A stretch of 64,000 nt of DNA from Falciphora oryzae. Its lineage: Eukaryota; Ascomycota; Sordariomycetes; Magnaporthales; Magnaporthaceae. The stretch lies in assembly GCA_000733355.1 (NCBI GenBank), contig JNVV01000011.1, forward strand, positions 734,679 to 798,678. The letters are read 5' to 3'. The notes under the pieces were generated by a model. It was not told the origin of the DNA, did not search any database, and worked only from the letters and a program-made list of their open reading frames with translations. Below, in pieces: positions 48,161 to 59,740 of the stretch (position 1 is its first letter; the number at the start of each line of letters is the position of its first letter). The position numbers and the translations under genes were made by a program.

Positions 48161-51133
48161 TCAGTACCGGCCGACCGTAAACAGCTCGTCCACAAAATTT
48201 GGCAGCTCATTGTCCTCCCTGGACGACCGCCTCGCCTCTGGCCCTCCTTTACGGCCTCTACTCCCAGGCAGCCTGCTCATCTCTATGCTGCCGTCGGCCT
48301 CCAAGTTCCGCTCGTCCGCCGGTCCCAGCTGGCTGTGTCCGCCGGCTTTGCGCACGAGCATCTCCAGTGCGCTGAGCCGCCGACTCGCTGTTGCCTTGCC
48401 ACGTTTGCTTCCATATCCCTCGGCCGTCCCTCCCGTCGCCGCCAGCCCGGATCCCCCCGCCGCCGTTTCGGGCCGGGTCCCCTGCGATGCTACGGCGTTG
48501 CTGCTGTCCTCCCCTTGCCATAGCTTGAGCGTCGACGACCCTGTCGACTGCTTAGACTCCCTTGGCGAGCCCTCGGACGTGGTCGGCATCGGGCTGCCCT
48601 CGCCACCCGCCGCCGCCGCCCCGCCTGCGCTCCTTGGCATCGACGCTCGCCGCTTGCCCAACGATATGCGGCTGGCCGCTTGCCACCTGCTCCACCGCCC
48701 CGTGCCCTCCTCAGTCGGCCCCTCAACCTGCCCTCCTGCCACCGCCGTCTCCGCCGTCCTGGTTGATCCACCTGTTTTGCTTTCTCGGTCCGCCACGTTG
48801 CTGGGAGTGCTCGGCTTCAGCTCCCGCTCGGCACGCTTGGCGAAGGCCGCGTGATGAGGCGACCCCTTGTAGGCCATCTGGTGCGCCCTGAATAGCCCAA
48901 GCGGCACAAGCTCACACCTGCTGTCCACTGCCAGCCGGTGGCTCACGGGGATGACGACGCGAAGCGCGATCATGGTTGCTGTCCGACCCACGCCGCCCTC
49001 AGGGCCTCCGCTGCAGGGTACCTGGACCACCTTGGACGTCACCATGGCCTCGGCTAGTGTCGAGTCGTCAACACACGTCCGGAGCGCCGTGAGCGCGTCG
49101 CTAAGCTTGTGCGCGAACACGGCCGTCTCGGTGTTCTTGTCTGCTTCGCCCCCTTTGGCTCGGCCACCGCTATCCAACACGTGAAGCATGGCGTTGATGC
49201 TCATGCGGTCCAGCTGCTCCAGATAGTCGATGTGCCACTTTTCCAGCTTATCAAGCTCCATCGTCACCGACGGCAGCAGGTTCCGTGCCCCTTTCCTCAC
49301 GAGCACGTCAAAGGCGAACACACCGGACTGCGCGTGCACGCCAAAAAGACCAAGGTGCAGTCCCGGCTCCAGCATAGTCTTCTGCTGCGCGTGCGCCGCC
49401 ATGTTGCGCAGTTTTCCCTCGAGGTCCGGCGTTCGGATCCGCATCCGCGTGCCGATTATGCTGCTCACCTGGTGGAGCTCCGCAAATCGGTACCCGGCTG
49501 CCTCGAGCGCCTCTGCCTCGCTGCTCGTCTCGGCCTGGCGCACCAGGAACAGCAGAGATCCGCAGCCGTCGTTGCCCGTCTCGACCCAGAACCGGGATCC
49601 CTTCTCGGCAAGGCCGGGGTCTGATGTCCTCTCGGCATCGTGACCACCCGCCGTGTCCCCGCGCAACATGTCTTCGGCATCCCGGTCATGTGAATTCCAG
49701 CGAAACGCGTTGTCCTTGGCTCCACCCAGCCCACCCGTCACCAGAAGGTCATCCCACAAGATGCCGACCTGCTCAAGGTTGGTTTTAAGTCTGGCCGCAA
49801 GGGTTCCGGCCGCCGTGCAGAAGAGCTGTCGCACCGTGGTGTCGTAGTTCTCGGTGGGCTCGTGGTGGTTGTTGCTCAGACAGGGCCCTCGTTTGGGGCC
49901 GCCCGACCGCTTGGCCAAGCGGCTCGACATGTCTTCAGTGAAAGGGCTGACACATGGCCAGTTCCGTGAGACCCGGAACATCCAGTGGAACAGCGGGTGC
50001 GCGGTCCCGAACGCGTCCTGCGGGCTTGTCTCCACAAACGAGTCGGTGATCTTCTCGCAGGGCAGGAACCCGTCCGGGTTGACCAGCACGCGGCCCTGTC
50101 CGTCGAACACGGCGGCAGCCAGCTGCACTTTGCGCGCCCGGCTCGCGGATCTTTTGGTCATGTAGGCCATGTATATGGCGAGACAGGCCATCAAGAAGCT
50201 GGCCCCGACAGCCTAGACGTAGCGAAGTGTCAGCTCGGCACCTGCCCATCAAGCTCCGCCGCCTCGCCTTCCCAGCTGTCTCGCATTGGTGGGCGATTGC
50301 CGCAACTTACCAGGCAGATTACTATTATTACGGTGGCGTTGCGCGACAACTCGGTGGCTGTGTTGGACTTGAGGGCGACCAGGCGGTACCGAGTGCCTCC
50401 AGAAGCGCACCAGTGCATGCCCGAAATGGCGCCGGCCAGGATGATCTCGGATATGGTCCTTTTCCACCAGGCGCTCGTCCAGCTCGCGCGGAAGACGAAG
50501 AAGAAAGCAAGGGCGATGCTGCTGGCCACGACGGCGATGATGCCCGAGGCAACAATGTTGGCCTGCTCGTACTCGCACTCATAGTTACTTATGGACGCAT
50601 TACCCAGGTAGTGCATGCCGCAGGTGGCGAGCCCGGCAAGCGTGCCGCCGATGGCGACGCGCCACCACGAGACTCGGCCCTTGGTTCCCGTGGCGACAAA
50701 GGCTACAAGCAGCACGATGATGGGCACAAACAGTGAGAGGGTTGTGAAGCCGCCGCTGTACGCGACCTGCAGCTGTGGCTCGCCACCGGCCATTATGATG
50801 GCGCGGTTTCCAACGTAGTGCTGTTGTTGTCACCGAGGTTGTGACCTTGTCAGCACAGCCGCGAAGCGAAGGTGGGCCGCAACAAATGCCTACCATTGAC
50901 CAGATAGCTACACCGCCCATCGATATGGCCGCTCCGACAAGCAGCACGTTATTGAGCCTCCCCATCTGCGCGGTTCGACGCTGGATGAGCTCCAGCGTCG
51001 TCGCGGCGCCGATAAAACTGACCACATAGCTGAGAACAACGAAGCCGGGCTCATAGGACCATGGGACTAGCTGCCCACGCCACTGCTGGAAGAGCTGATC
51101 GGACGTCGGAGAGGTCGTGTTGGTGTCCGTCAT
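48161..51133 (-). CDS. MHYT-domain integral membrane protein
   Basis: Exons are 51133-50894, 50820-50311 and 50212-48161, all phase 0, giving 933 residues. The N-terminal 265 residues form seven predicted membrane helices. Three carry the MHYT-type motif: SM-HYVGN at residues 80-85 (split by intron 1), GMHYLGN near 149, and GMHWCASG near 215. This is the complete three-repeat MHYT domain, known from bacterial signalling proteins and proposed to sense O2, CO or NO through bound copper. After the last helix comes a region resembling a PAS-like start (AAAVFDGQGRVLVNPDGFLP), then a long Ser/Gly/Thr-rich cytosolic tail with no catalytic domain I can name. A membrane sensor role is inferred from the domain. 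Confidence 0.9.
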
Positions 51134-52979
51134 GGTAGGGTCGATGTCCCCCGCACCCTGCGAGCCCTTCCGTCCTGATAGATGGAGAGGAAACAGGCCG
51201 GATGAGCAAAACCCAAAGGTTGGCGGCCGGGATGACCTTCAAAGGCAAACGAAATCAAGAAATGAAGGGAAGAAGGAAAAGAGCGCGCAAAGACTACAGG
51301 GGGGGAATCACATCAGCTGGGGAAAGACCCATCTTTTGGGATGCCTCGCCTTCGAGTCAAAGGGTTCACCCCTTTCTTTTTCTTCTTTCATTTTGCTTTG
51401 CTTCTTTTTCTCCTCTTCACATCACTCGCTCCCTTTTCTGGCATCCGTCGTCTCGGCCACAGCGGGAGGCGCGTGCCTTCCGGGGGCAAGTTGGCAAGAA
51501 GCCGGCGAAGCCAAGGCGACGAGACTAAAAATCGAATCCTGGCTAGCGGGCCAAGACGGCGCAAAAGTGGCTGCATCACATAATTTCACCGTAAAGCGGC
51601 CAATGAGATTCGGCCGTGAGCGGACAGGGCGCCCACGTCGCGTGGGCTACTTTCGGACGACAGCATGGGCGTCCAGTCGTCGCGCTAGACGGGCCTGTGG
51701 TGCAGCGGCGACCTCCTCCGGCAGGCGACTGTCGATCTGGCAGCGAGGCCGGGCTGGGGCCGGCTTCTTATTCCTGCAGTCCTTCTGGGAGGGGCGAGTG
51801 GACGCTTAGGATGGCCCGTGCGACCAAAAAAGACTTGCCTTGATCGGCACCGGCACGCTCGAGTTGGCTCGTTGGCTACAAGGGATCGACAGGAGCGTAA
51901 CTAGTGCTCACCCTTGGCTGGCAGCGCAGATTGCGTCCAGTCCATGGCCGCGACTAGCGGCTTGGGCGAGAGAAAAGAAGCAAAGTCGAAGCGATGGCGT
52001 CGGTCTGGGCGCTTGTGCTGTGCAGAGAGGCTTCGACATGGAGAGGCGACACGACATGACGGCTGTGCATCGGCCGATATCGTTCGGATATTCAAGCTTG
52101 GGCTCTCTCGGCCCGGGTCAGTGGGGCGCATCCCAAGAGCCGGCCTAGATCTGGGGTTGAATCTCGAGATGGATAAAGCGGGGGAACATGGAAGGCGGAG
52201 AGAAGCGTCTGGTGCGGCGGTTGTCTGAGTCTGTGAGCCTGTGTGCCGAGAACCAATTTCAACAGAAAGTGCATTGCATGGTTCAGTTCCCGAGAAAGGA
52301 AAGAAGCGCCTTCTGGAGTATGACGTCTGGCGCACGCCCACCAGTGCCCCGCACTGCACAACACAGCACAGCATAGGTACCTAGTGGGTCACTGGAGAGA
52401 CACACATGCACACATCACAATTGACGCATGGAGGGGTCGTCAATTTCGGTTGTGCATTCATCCAGGTCCAGATTCCAACCAGACGGTTCTTCGACAAGCA
52501 AGCACCCCACGGAAGCCCCAGATCCTGCACCGTTCTGGCCTGAGCCCCAATCTCGCTTGGCCCCCTAGGATGTCGGGATAGGTAGGTTCTTCGTGACGCC
52601 GCGGCCGTAGCTCAAGCCTAAGGACATCGTCGCCTTATCTACCTAGCTACCCGAGCTTTCGATCAAGGCCGAGTGCACGTGTGCCCAGCACGCGGACAAA
52701 CCCCCGAGAATTCCGGCTAAACGTGCCGGCTCGCCCGAGACCGCGTGTGATAGCCTGCGGAACAAGGGGGAAATAAAAGAGGGGAAAAAGAAGGCGCGAG
52801 CCACAGGAAAGCCACAGGACGCCGGGGGACACGGAAGCGAGCAGCTATTGCCGCTGACCTACCTAGCTACCTATCTAAGCAGGCACCAGGCCTAGTTATT
52901 AGTCCTAGAAGGGAAGAAACGAAGGGCGATGATAGAAGACGACACTAGGGAGGAGGGGGGCGACAGACAAAAGAAAACA
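51134..52979. promoter_or_regulatory. Divergent promoter region of the MHYT gene and cia1
   Basis: A 1.85-kb gene-free region. A TAGG/CCTA-type short repeat is near 52858-52876, just before cia1. I see no gene, and short open frames lack support. Confidence 0.45.
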
Positions 52980-54419
52980 ATGCCGCCACCAGCGCGGGTA
53001 GAGCTGGAACGGCTCCACGCCTTCAAGCCGGACTTATACCACCGCGCTTGGTCGTCGGCGCCGCATCCGACCCTGCCGCTGCTAGCCACAGCCCACGACA
53101 AGTCCGTCACCGTATTCTCGCTGTCGGACCTGTCGGCTCACAGCAGCCTCACCGGCGGCCACACCCGCTCTGTGCGCTCCGCCGTCTGGAGGCCTGGGAT
53201 GGCCCCGGGGAAGCTCTGCCTCGTGACCGGCAGCTTCGACTCCACCGCCGGCCTGTGGCGCTGGGAGAAGGAGGCCGGGGGCCCGACAGAGGTCCAAGTC
53301 ACCGGGCAGCGTCGGAACGGTGACGATGACGACGACGACAACGACGACGCCGAGGAGGATGAGTGGGAGTTCACGCTGGTGCTCGAGGGCCACGAGAACG
53401 AGGTCAAGAGCGTGGCCTTTGCGCCTTCGGGACACCTGCTGGCCACGTGCAGCCGGGACAAGTCCATCTGGATCTGGGAGGACGTGGGCGCGTCCGAGGG
53501 CGACGACGAGTGGGAGACGGTCTCGGTCCTGACCGAGCACGACGGCGACGTCAAGTGCGTGGCCTGGTGCCCTGACGTGCCCGGCCGCGCCTCGCTCGGC
53601 CGCCGCCGGTACTACGGGCCCGACGCCCTCGCCTCGGCCAGCTACGACGACACGGTCCGCATCTGGCGCGAGGACGCCGACGGCGAGTGGGTCTGCGCCG
53701 CCGTCCTCGACGGCCACATCTCCACCGTCTGGGGCGTCCAGTGGGAGCCCAACCCGTCGGGCGCCAGGGAGGGCCGCTACCCCCGCCTGCTGACCTGGTC
53801 CGCCGACGCCACCGTCCGAGTGTGGACGCTGGTCGAGGGCGACCAAGAAGAAGAAGACGAGGGGGACCAGCAGCAAGGCGGCGGTGGGGAATCGGCGTCG
53901 ACTGCCTTCAGGTCCGGCCTCGGCAGCATCCCCAACACGATGCGCCAGGCGCCCAAGGAGGAGTGGCGGTGCACCGCGGTGCTACCCAAGGTGCACACCC
54001 GCGACATCTATTCGGCGTCGTGGAGCAGGTCGGGCCTCGTCGCCAGCACCGGCAGCGACGGCATCGTTGCCGTCTACGCCGAATGCGACGAGCCAGCTGC
54101 GCCCGCCGATGGCGCTGCGAATCTTACACCCTCGTCGCCAGACATTCCCGCGGCTGCCGGTACGGCTGCGGCAAAAAAGCAGCTGAGCCCACAGCAGGCG
54201 TCAGGCCAGGGGTGGCGTGTCATGGGCTCCGTTGCTGACGGTCATGGCCCCTACGAGATCAACCACGTCACTTGGTGCCCTCGGTTCGACCCCGGCGCCA
54301 AGAGGCGCGGTGTCGAGGAGATGCTAGTGACAACCGGCGATGACGGCGTTGTCCAGCCCTGGCAGCTGAACGGACTCGGCATTTCAGGCCCGGCTGGAGA
54401 CCAAGGGTCAACAGAATAA
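52980..54419 (+). CDS. cia1: Cia1, cytosolic iron-sulfur assembly WD40 protein
   Basis: An uninterrupted frame. ATG 52980 (AACAATGCC) gives 479 residues and fits the family start (MPPPARVELERLHAFKPDLY); an in-frame ATG at 52929 would add 17. Cia1 is the propeller subunit of the targeting complex (with Cia2 and Met18) that inserts Fe-S clusters into cytosolic and nuclear proteins. WD40 repeats are visible, for example LATAHDKSVTVFSLS, VTGSFDSTAGLWRWE, LATCSRDKSIWIWED, LASASYDDTVRIWRE and LTWSADATVRVWTL. Acidic insertions interrupt the blades (about residues 115-135 and 285-300, Asp/Glu-rich), which lengthens the protein relative to yeast. The final blade ends with MLVTTGDDGVVQPWQLNG. Confidence 0.93.
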   Translation: MPPPARVELERLHAFKPDLYHRAWSSAPHPTLPLLATAHDKSVTVFSLSDLSAHSSLTGGHTRSVRSAVWRPGMAPGKLCLVTGSFDSTAGLWRWEKEAGGPTEVQVTGQRRNGDDDDDDNDDAEEDEWEFTLVLEGHENEVKSVAFAPSGHLLATCSRDKSIWIWEDVGASEGDDEWETVSVLTEHDGDVKCVAWCPDVPGRASLGRRRYYGPDALASASYDDTVRIWREDADGEWVCAAVLDGHISTVWGVQWEPNPSGAREGRYPRLLTWSADATVRVWTLVEGDQEEEDEGDQQQGGGGESASTAFRSGLGSIPNTMRQAPKEEWRCTAVLPKVHTRDIYSASWSRSGLVASTGSDGIVAVYAECDEPAAPADGAANLTPSSPDIPAAAGTAAAKKQLSPQQASGQGWRVMGSVADGHGPYEINHVTWCPRFDPGAKRRGVEEMLVTTGDDGVVQPWQLNGLGISGPAGDQGSTE

Positions 54420-54883
54420 CCGCTAGTCAATTAGGCGGGTTTCCTTAGCCAGACAGGCGATGATAGAAGAATGATTTATTCATAATAAAATGCATCTATT
54501 GTGATACATACCCGGTGGTTGCTTATACCGACATGGTCCCACAAAGCTATCCTATACAATTGACAATTGTCGTAGGCGGTCCAAGGTAGTCAATCCTTGA
54601 TGAAGAACTTGTCAAATTCCCCGCCGAAGCCCCAGTCAATCGCTCATCATCACTCGTGTTTGATATTTTGTTTTTGCTATTAGGTTACAGAGGCAAGTTA
54701 CTCGCTTGCCTGCCAATCCAGCCAAGCAAGCAATACAAAACAAAAAGGAGCGCCCCCTATATCACTCAAGAAAATATCTAAGATTGCACAATGACACCAT
54801 GGAAACAACACATCCAGCTGTCTCCGCCACCGTGGCAGGGCGGCACGTCCAGCGGGGGCCACGCGCGACTCCTGTTGTCTCTC
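54420..54883. other. Convergent 3' spacer
   Basis: 464 bp between cia1 and the 2-oxoglutarate dehydrogenase gene, A/T-richer than the flanks, with AATAAAA at 54484-54490 as a possible polyadenylation signal for cia1. Nothing else is seen. Confidence 0.5.
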
Positions 54884-57800
54884 TTACTCTCCCTTGAGCT
54901 TGTCTTGCCTCACGCTGAAGGCCATCTCAAGCAACTCCTGCTCCTCCTTGGTGTGCGACGACTTCATGCCCGTCGCGACCGAGGCGCTTGGGTTGCGTCC
55001 AGCATACATGACGTGCTTGCGGTCGTGGTGCTGGGTCTGGTTCAGCAGAGTCTCGATACGGGGCTGGGTGTAGCTCCAGGCACCGGCGTTCAGGGGCTCC
55101 TCCTGGGCCCAGACGATGGTCTTGGCGTTGGGGTACTGGTCGAGGTTATCACGCAGCAGCTTCCACGGGAACGGGTGCAGCTGCTCGATACGCGTAATGG
55201 CAACGTTGTCGAGCTGGTTGTCGGCGCGATGCTTGTGCAGCGCGGCGTAGACCTGACCCGAACAGAGGATCACGCGCTCGATCTCGTCATGAGGCTTGAT
55301 GGCTCCAGTCTCATGCGCAGGGTCGGGGATGATCCAGTGGAACTGCGAGTCGCCCGTGAACTCCTCAATGTTGGAGCGCGCCAGCGGGTGCCTCAGCAGC
55401 GACTTGGAGAAGAAGATGATAAGAGCTATTTTTTGTCGTCGTTTGTCAGTATAACTGGCCCTCCACATAAAAGACGGATACGTAATGGGGTGTCATAATC
55501 TTACGCTTCCTGAACTGCCTGTTCATCTGGCGGCGCAGAATGTGGAATAGGTTGGCCGGAGTGGTCATGTAGGCGATTTGCATGTTGCTGTCCTGGTGCT
55601 GGCGTTGCAGCTTCTCCTCCGAGGGGAACACGCGCGGGTCCTCGTTGCAAAGCTGCAGATACCTCTCGAGGCGGCCAGAGGAGTGCTCAGGGCCCTGGCC
55701 GTCGTAGCCGTGGGGAAGCGACATGACCAGGCCTGTGCGCTGCATCCACTTAACCTCACCCGACGCGATAAACTGATCGATGATGCACTGCGCGTTGTTG
55801 GCAAAGTCGCCAAACTGGGCCTCCCACATGACCAATGCGTTGGGCGACGTCAGCGAGTAACCGTACTCGAACCCAAGGACGCCATACTCGCTGAGCGACG
55901 AGTTTGAGACCACAAACTTGCCCTGGTCCTTGCTGATCTTTTGCAGGGGCGTGTAGGTCTCCTCGGTCTCCTGGTCGTGGAACACGGCGTGGCGCTGCGA
56001 GAAGGTACCGCGCTCAACGTCCTGACCCGACACGCGCACGTGGTGGCCCTCGGTCACCAGAGACCCAAAGGCAAGCGCCTCAGCCGTCGACCAGTCGATG
56101 TTCTTGCCCTCAAGCACCGACTTGGTGCGGGCCGTCAGGATGCGCTTCAGGTTGCGGTGCAGGTTGAAGCCCTCGGGCGCTGTGCCTATGACCTCGCCGA
56201 TGTGCTCGAGCGTCTGCTTGTCAACGCCCGTCGGGCTATGCGGTAGGACCTCGGTGGCAAGCTCCTTGGGCGACTTGAAGCCGTTCCAGGCCGATGTGGT
56301 CCATTCCTTGGACGTGGGCTGGTAGTCCTTGGACTTGGCGAAGCTGTCCTCGAGCATGCCCCAGACCCATTGCTTGTGCTCCTCGATGTCCTCCTTGGTG
56401 AAAGTTCCGTCCTTGAGCAGCTGGTTGACGTAGATGTCGATCTGCGGCTCATGCGACTGGATACGCTTGTACATGAGCGGCTGCGTGAAGGACGGCTGGT
56501 CCGTCTCGTTGTGTCCGTGCTTGCGGTAGCAGATCAGGTCGATGATGACGTCCTGCTGGAACTCGGCACGCCAGTCGGCCGCGAGTTGGCACACATAATT
56601 GACCGCCTCGACGTCGTCGGCGTTGACATGGAACACGGGGGCGTCGATGGCCTTGGCAATGTCGGTGCAGTAGGCCGTCGAGCGAGAGAAGCGAGGGTCG
56701 GTCGTGAAGCCGATCTGGTTGTTGACAACGAGGTGGACGGTGCCACCCGTCGAGTAGCCAGGCAGCGAGTGGAAGCCGAGGCACTCGTACACAACACCTT
56801 GGCCGGCGATGGCCGCGTCACCGTGCAGCAGGACACCCATGGCGGTGCGGTGAGTGGTCTCGTCATTGTTGTAGTGCTGGATGGCACGCGCCTTGCCGAG
56901 CACGACAGGGTCCTCAGCCTCGAGATGCGAGGGGTTGGCCACAAGCGACAGCTGCACGCGCTTGCCCGAGGGGGTGGGGCGCTCAAAGTTCATGCCCAGG
57001 TGGTACTTGACGTCTCCCGAACCCTCGTCCTCGGCGCCCGCGGTGCCGGCAAACTCACTGAAGATGGACTCATTGGGCTTGCGGACAACGTTACTGAGCA
57101 CGTTGAGACGACCACGGTGGGGCATGCCGATGACGATATCCTTGACTCCGTAGTCGACGCTGCGGTCGATCAGGGCCTTCATGCCAGGGACAAGGGTTTC
57201 GCATCCCTCCAGACCGAAACGCTTGTCGTTCGGGTACTTTGTGGCTAGGAAGGCCTCGAAGCTCGAGCTCCAGATAAGGCGGTCGAGGATCCGGCGTTTC
57301 TCGTCGATCGAGTATTTGAAGGGCTGCGGTGTCTCGATGCGCTCGCGGAGCCAGTCGCACTTTTCGCGATCGGGAATGTGGATGAACTCGACGCCGTAGG
57401 AGCCGCAGTAGATCTTCTCGCATGCGGCCACAATCTCGCGCAGCGTCATCTTCTCACGACCATCCTTCTTGAAGCGCGGCAGGATACCGGGACCGAGAGT
57501 GTACTCGGTGTCGAGGTCCTTCTCGGTAAATTGGTAGTGCTCGAGTGTGAGCTCCTTGGGCTTGATGTTTCCAAAGCCCTTGGACTCATTTCGGATGCCA
57601 AGCGGGTCAATGTTGGCCTTGTGGTGGCCGCGAGCCTGGTACGCGCGCACGAGCAGCTGCACCTTGAGATGGTTAGCTACGTCAGAGCCCTGGTCGAAGC
57701 CCATGCCGGGGTTGGTGGCAAATCCGGGGACGCCGCCGGTAGCGCCGGGGACCAGCGACGGCGGAGGCGTGAAGGCCTGTGAGATGGGCATGTCACCCGA

Positions 57801-58124
57801 CTCCATGTTCTTGAAGTAGACCTGCCACGAAACGTGGACACTCTGGGGGTCGCGCTTCCACTCCATGTACATCTCATCGATGTAGTTTGCCGTGTTTCCC
57901 GACAGGAAGTTATCGTTGGCATCGGGCGGGCTCGAGAGGGCGCTTGCGAACCGCCTCGAGGAGGCGACGGCTAGTGGGCGACGGCCTGGCGAGAGCGCAC
58001 CAGCGGGCGCGGTTGAAGGCCGGGCGAGGACGGCGGAGAGGCATTTTGAGGGTGTCGCGGTCGAGGGAGAGGCAGCACACCGCGCCGCACGACTGCCAGC
58101 CCTGAACAGAGAACTGCGGAGCAT
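54884..58124 (-). CDS. kgd1: 2-oxoglutarate dehydrogenase E1 component, mitochondrial
   Basis: Exons are 58124-55505 and 55425-54884 (donor gtaaga), giving 1053 residues, the normal length. It is the thiamine-diphosphate-dependent decarboxylase of the TCA-cycle 2-oxoglutarate dehydrogenase complex, acting with E2 (Kgd2) and E3. A Ser/Ala/Arg presequence ends near SRRFAS. The lipoyl-complex-binding start follows ([17 protein letters not shown]). Family marks are [80 protein letters not shown] and, in the last exon, [14 protein letters not shown] and [16 protein letters not shown]. The intron splits FRK from PLIIFFSK, both conserved. No anomalies were seen. Confidence 0.98.
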
Positions 58125-58533
58125 CGTGGCTGGCTGGACGTGTGAGCATGAGGGCGCAGAGAGCTACCCAGCGGTAAAGCAGAAGATTGTCTATATTTAC
58201 CTTGGATGGGGTGTGGTAAGAGGCGGATGGAAAACCAAGGTCAAGGTAGAAAAAATCACTTGCGCAAACAGCGAGCAAACGACGCAGCCGAGAGCATGGG
58301 ACCGCGCTTCGTCACGATTTGGCCGTCGTCCTCTAGGGTGACAGGCTTGTCGCGTGGCTCCTTCGAGCAGGAACAAGGAAAAGAAAAGAAAAATAAAATC
58401 GCCGCCCCAGGGTTTGGAAGGGTCGAGCTAAAGAGTGGCGGAGTAAGTCCTCTAAGTTAGATGTGTGTGTGGAGGAGGCTATGACACAATGCGGGAATTA
58501 GACAGAGGAGACAAGAGAGCGAGAGGGAAAGCG

Positions 58534-58583
<50 letters not shown>

Positions 58584-59740
58584 AAGAGGAGAAGAAGCCA
58601 GGAGGGCAGAATTACGGATGGCGATGGCTACAAAAGCTGCATGGACTGGAGACATGGAAAAAGTTGAAGGGGTTCGAGAAAGCCGGGTCCAGTTTGGCAT
58701 TGGCAGCGCCCGAATCTTGCCGTGCCCCGTGCAGGCTTGGTCCACGGGAACCTCAAACCGGCTTCTGACTGGTGCAGCCTGGAACCTGGACCCAACCGCA
58801 CGGCCGGATGGGAAACTCGACACCACGGGGGCAGGCACAGTGTGGCCGCCGCCCACCCTGCTACTGTCAGCATTTGAGACGCCTCAAGTCAATGGGACAG
58901 CCGCCGCTGGAGACGGCGCCTCTGACCCAATTGGGTGATTCAATTGGTGCTGCTATCCCTGCGCGTGGCCCACAGTAGCCTGCACGTAGCGGGGGCTGAC
59001 ACACCGCACTAGTAGCGCCTAGGCGTGCTGCCTGGGAGAGTAGGGCGTAGGGGCTCGGGTGCTCCGTGAGGCTTGCCAATGTGTGCCGGGATAGATTACG
59101 TATGACAGGCATTTGTCGGTCGAATTCCGAACCGTTCACGTAATGTGACAGTGCACACGCACTGTATCTAGTAGCCGGGGGCAAAGGACGGGAGCTGGCG
59201 GCAGCCTTGGTTCCACCTATTGGTTCCACTCAAGCTCCCGACGAGGAATGCGGGGCGGCTCCAGCAGGCAACAACACAGGCAGGCCATCAAGGTGGCATT
59301 GCACCAAACAACTCGATGCTCATGTTTGCTTTCACACCTCTGCCCACCTGCACCTATTCGGTGAGAATAGGCCATATCTTCTTATCCCCGTCCCCGGAAT
59401 AAAGCTGTCAAGCCTTGTTTTGTCCTTCGATAAGACTATCGAAAAACAGGGCTTGAAATCCAGGCATAGGGCGTTCGGCGGCAGTGCCAACAAACTAGGG
59501 AGACAGAGGTGGGAAGGAAGCAAAAGCCCGCCAGGTACACCCATCTGCCTCTACTGTCTGGTGTGATTGCTCGGGCTCGCGACATATGCCGAGTTCCTAC
59601 CTAGCTACTACACGGTGTTGATGGTTCGCAGCTGAGCGCCTCCGTCAGGAAGCAAGCCTTGAACGGAAAGGGGCGCCGGGCCGTGTCTTGGGCCCTCGCG
59701 AGCGGCAAGGAAGGCCGGGAAAACCCGAGGGCCTGGTGTG
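58125..59740. promoter_or_regulatory. Divergent promoter region of kgd1 and tfb1
   Basis: 1.6 kb without a gene. It contains a 31-A tract (58543-58573) within a purine-rich block and a CCTACCTAGCTAC repeat near 59598. The kgd1 leader would lie just right of 58124. Confidence 0.45.
58543..58573 (+). repeat. Poly(A) tract of 31 bases
   Basis: The longest homopolymer in the window, flanked by GAGAGGGAAAGCGAG on the left and AGAAGAAA repeats on the right. No target-site duplication or mobile-element ORF adjoins it, so I do not read it as a retroposon tail. Confidence 0.95.

Noticed and set aside
52595..52640. tRNA-like A-box words (GCCGTAGCTCAAGC)
   Set aside because: No matching B box (GGTTCRANNC) at the right distance and no cloverleaf can be drawn.
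26611..58573. Long poly(A)/poly(T) tracts as possible tails of retroposed elements
   Set aside because: None has an adjacent reverse transcriptase, gene copy or flanking target duplication that I can see.
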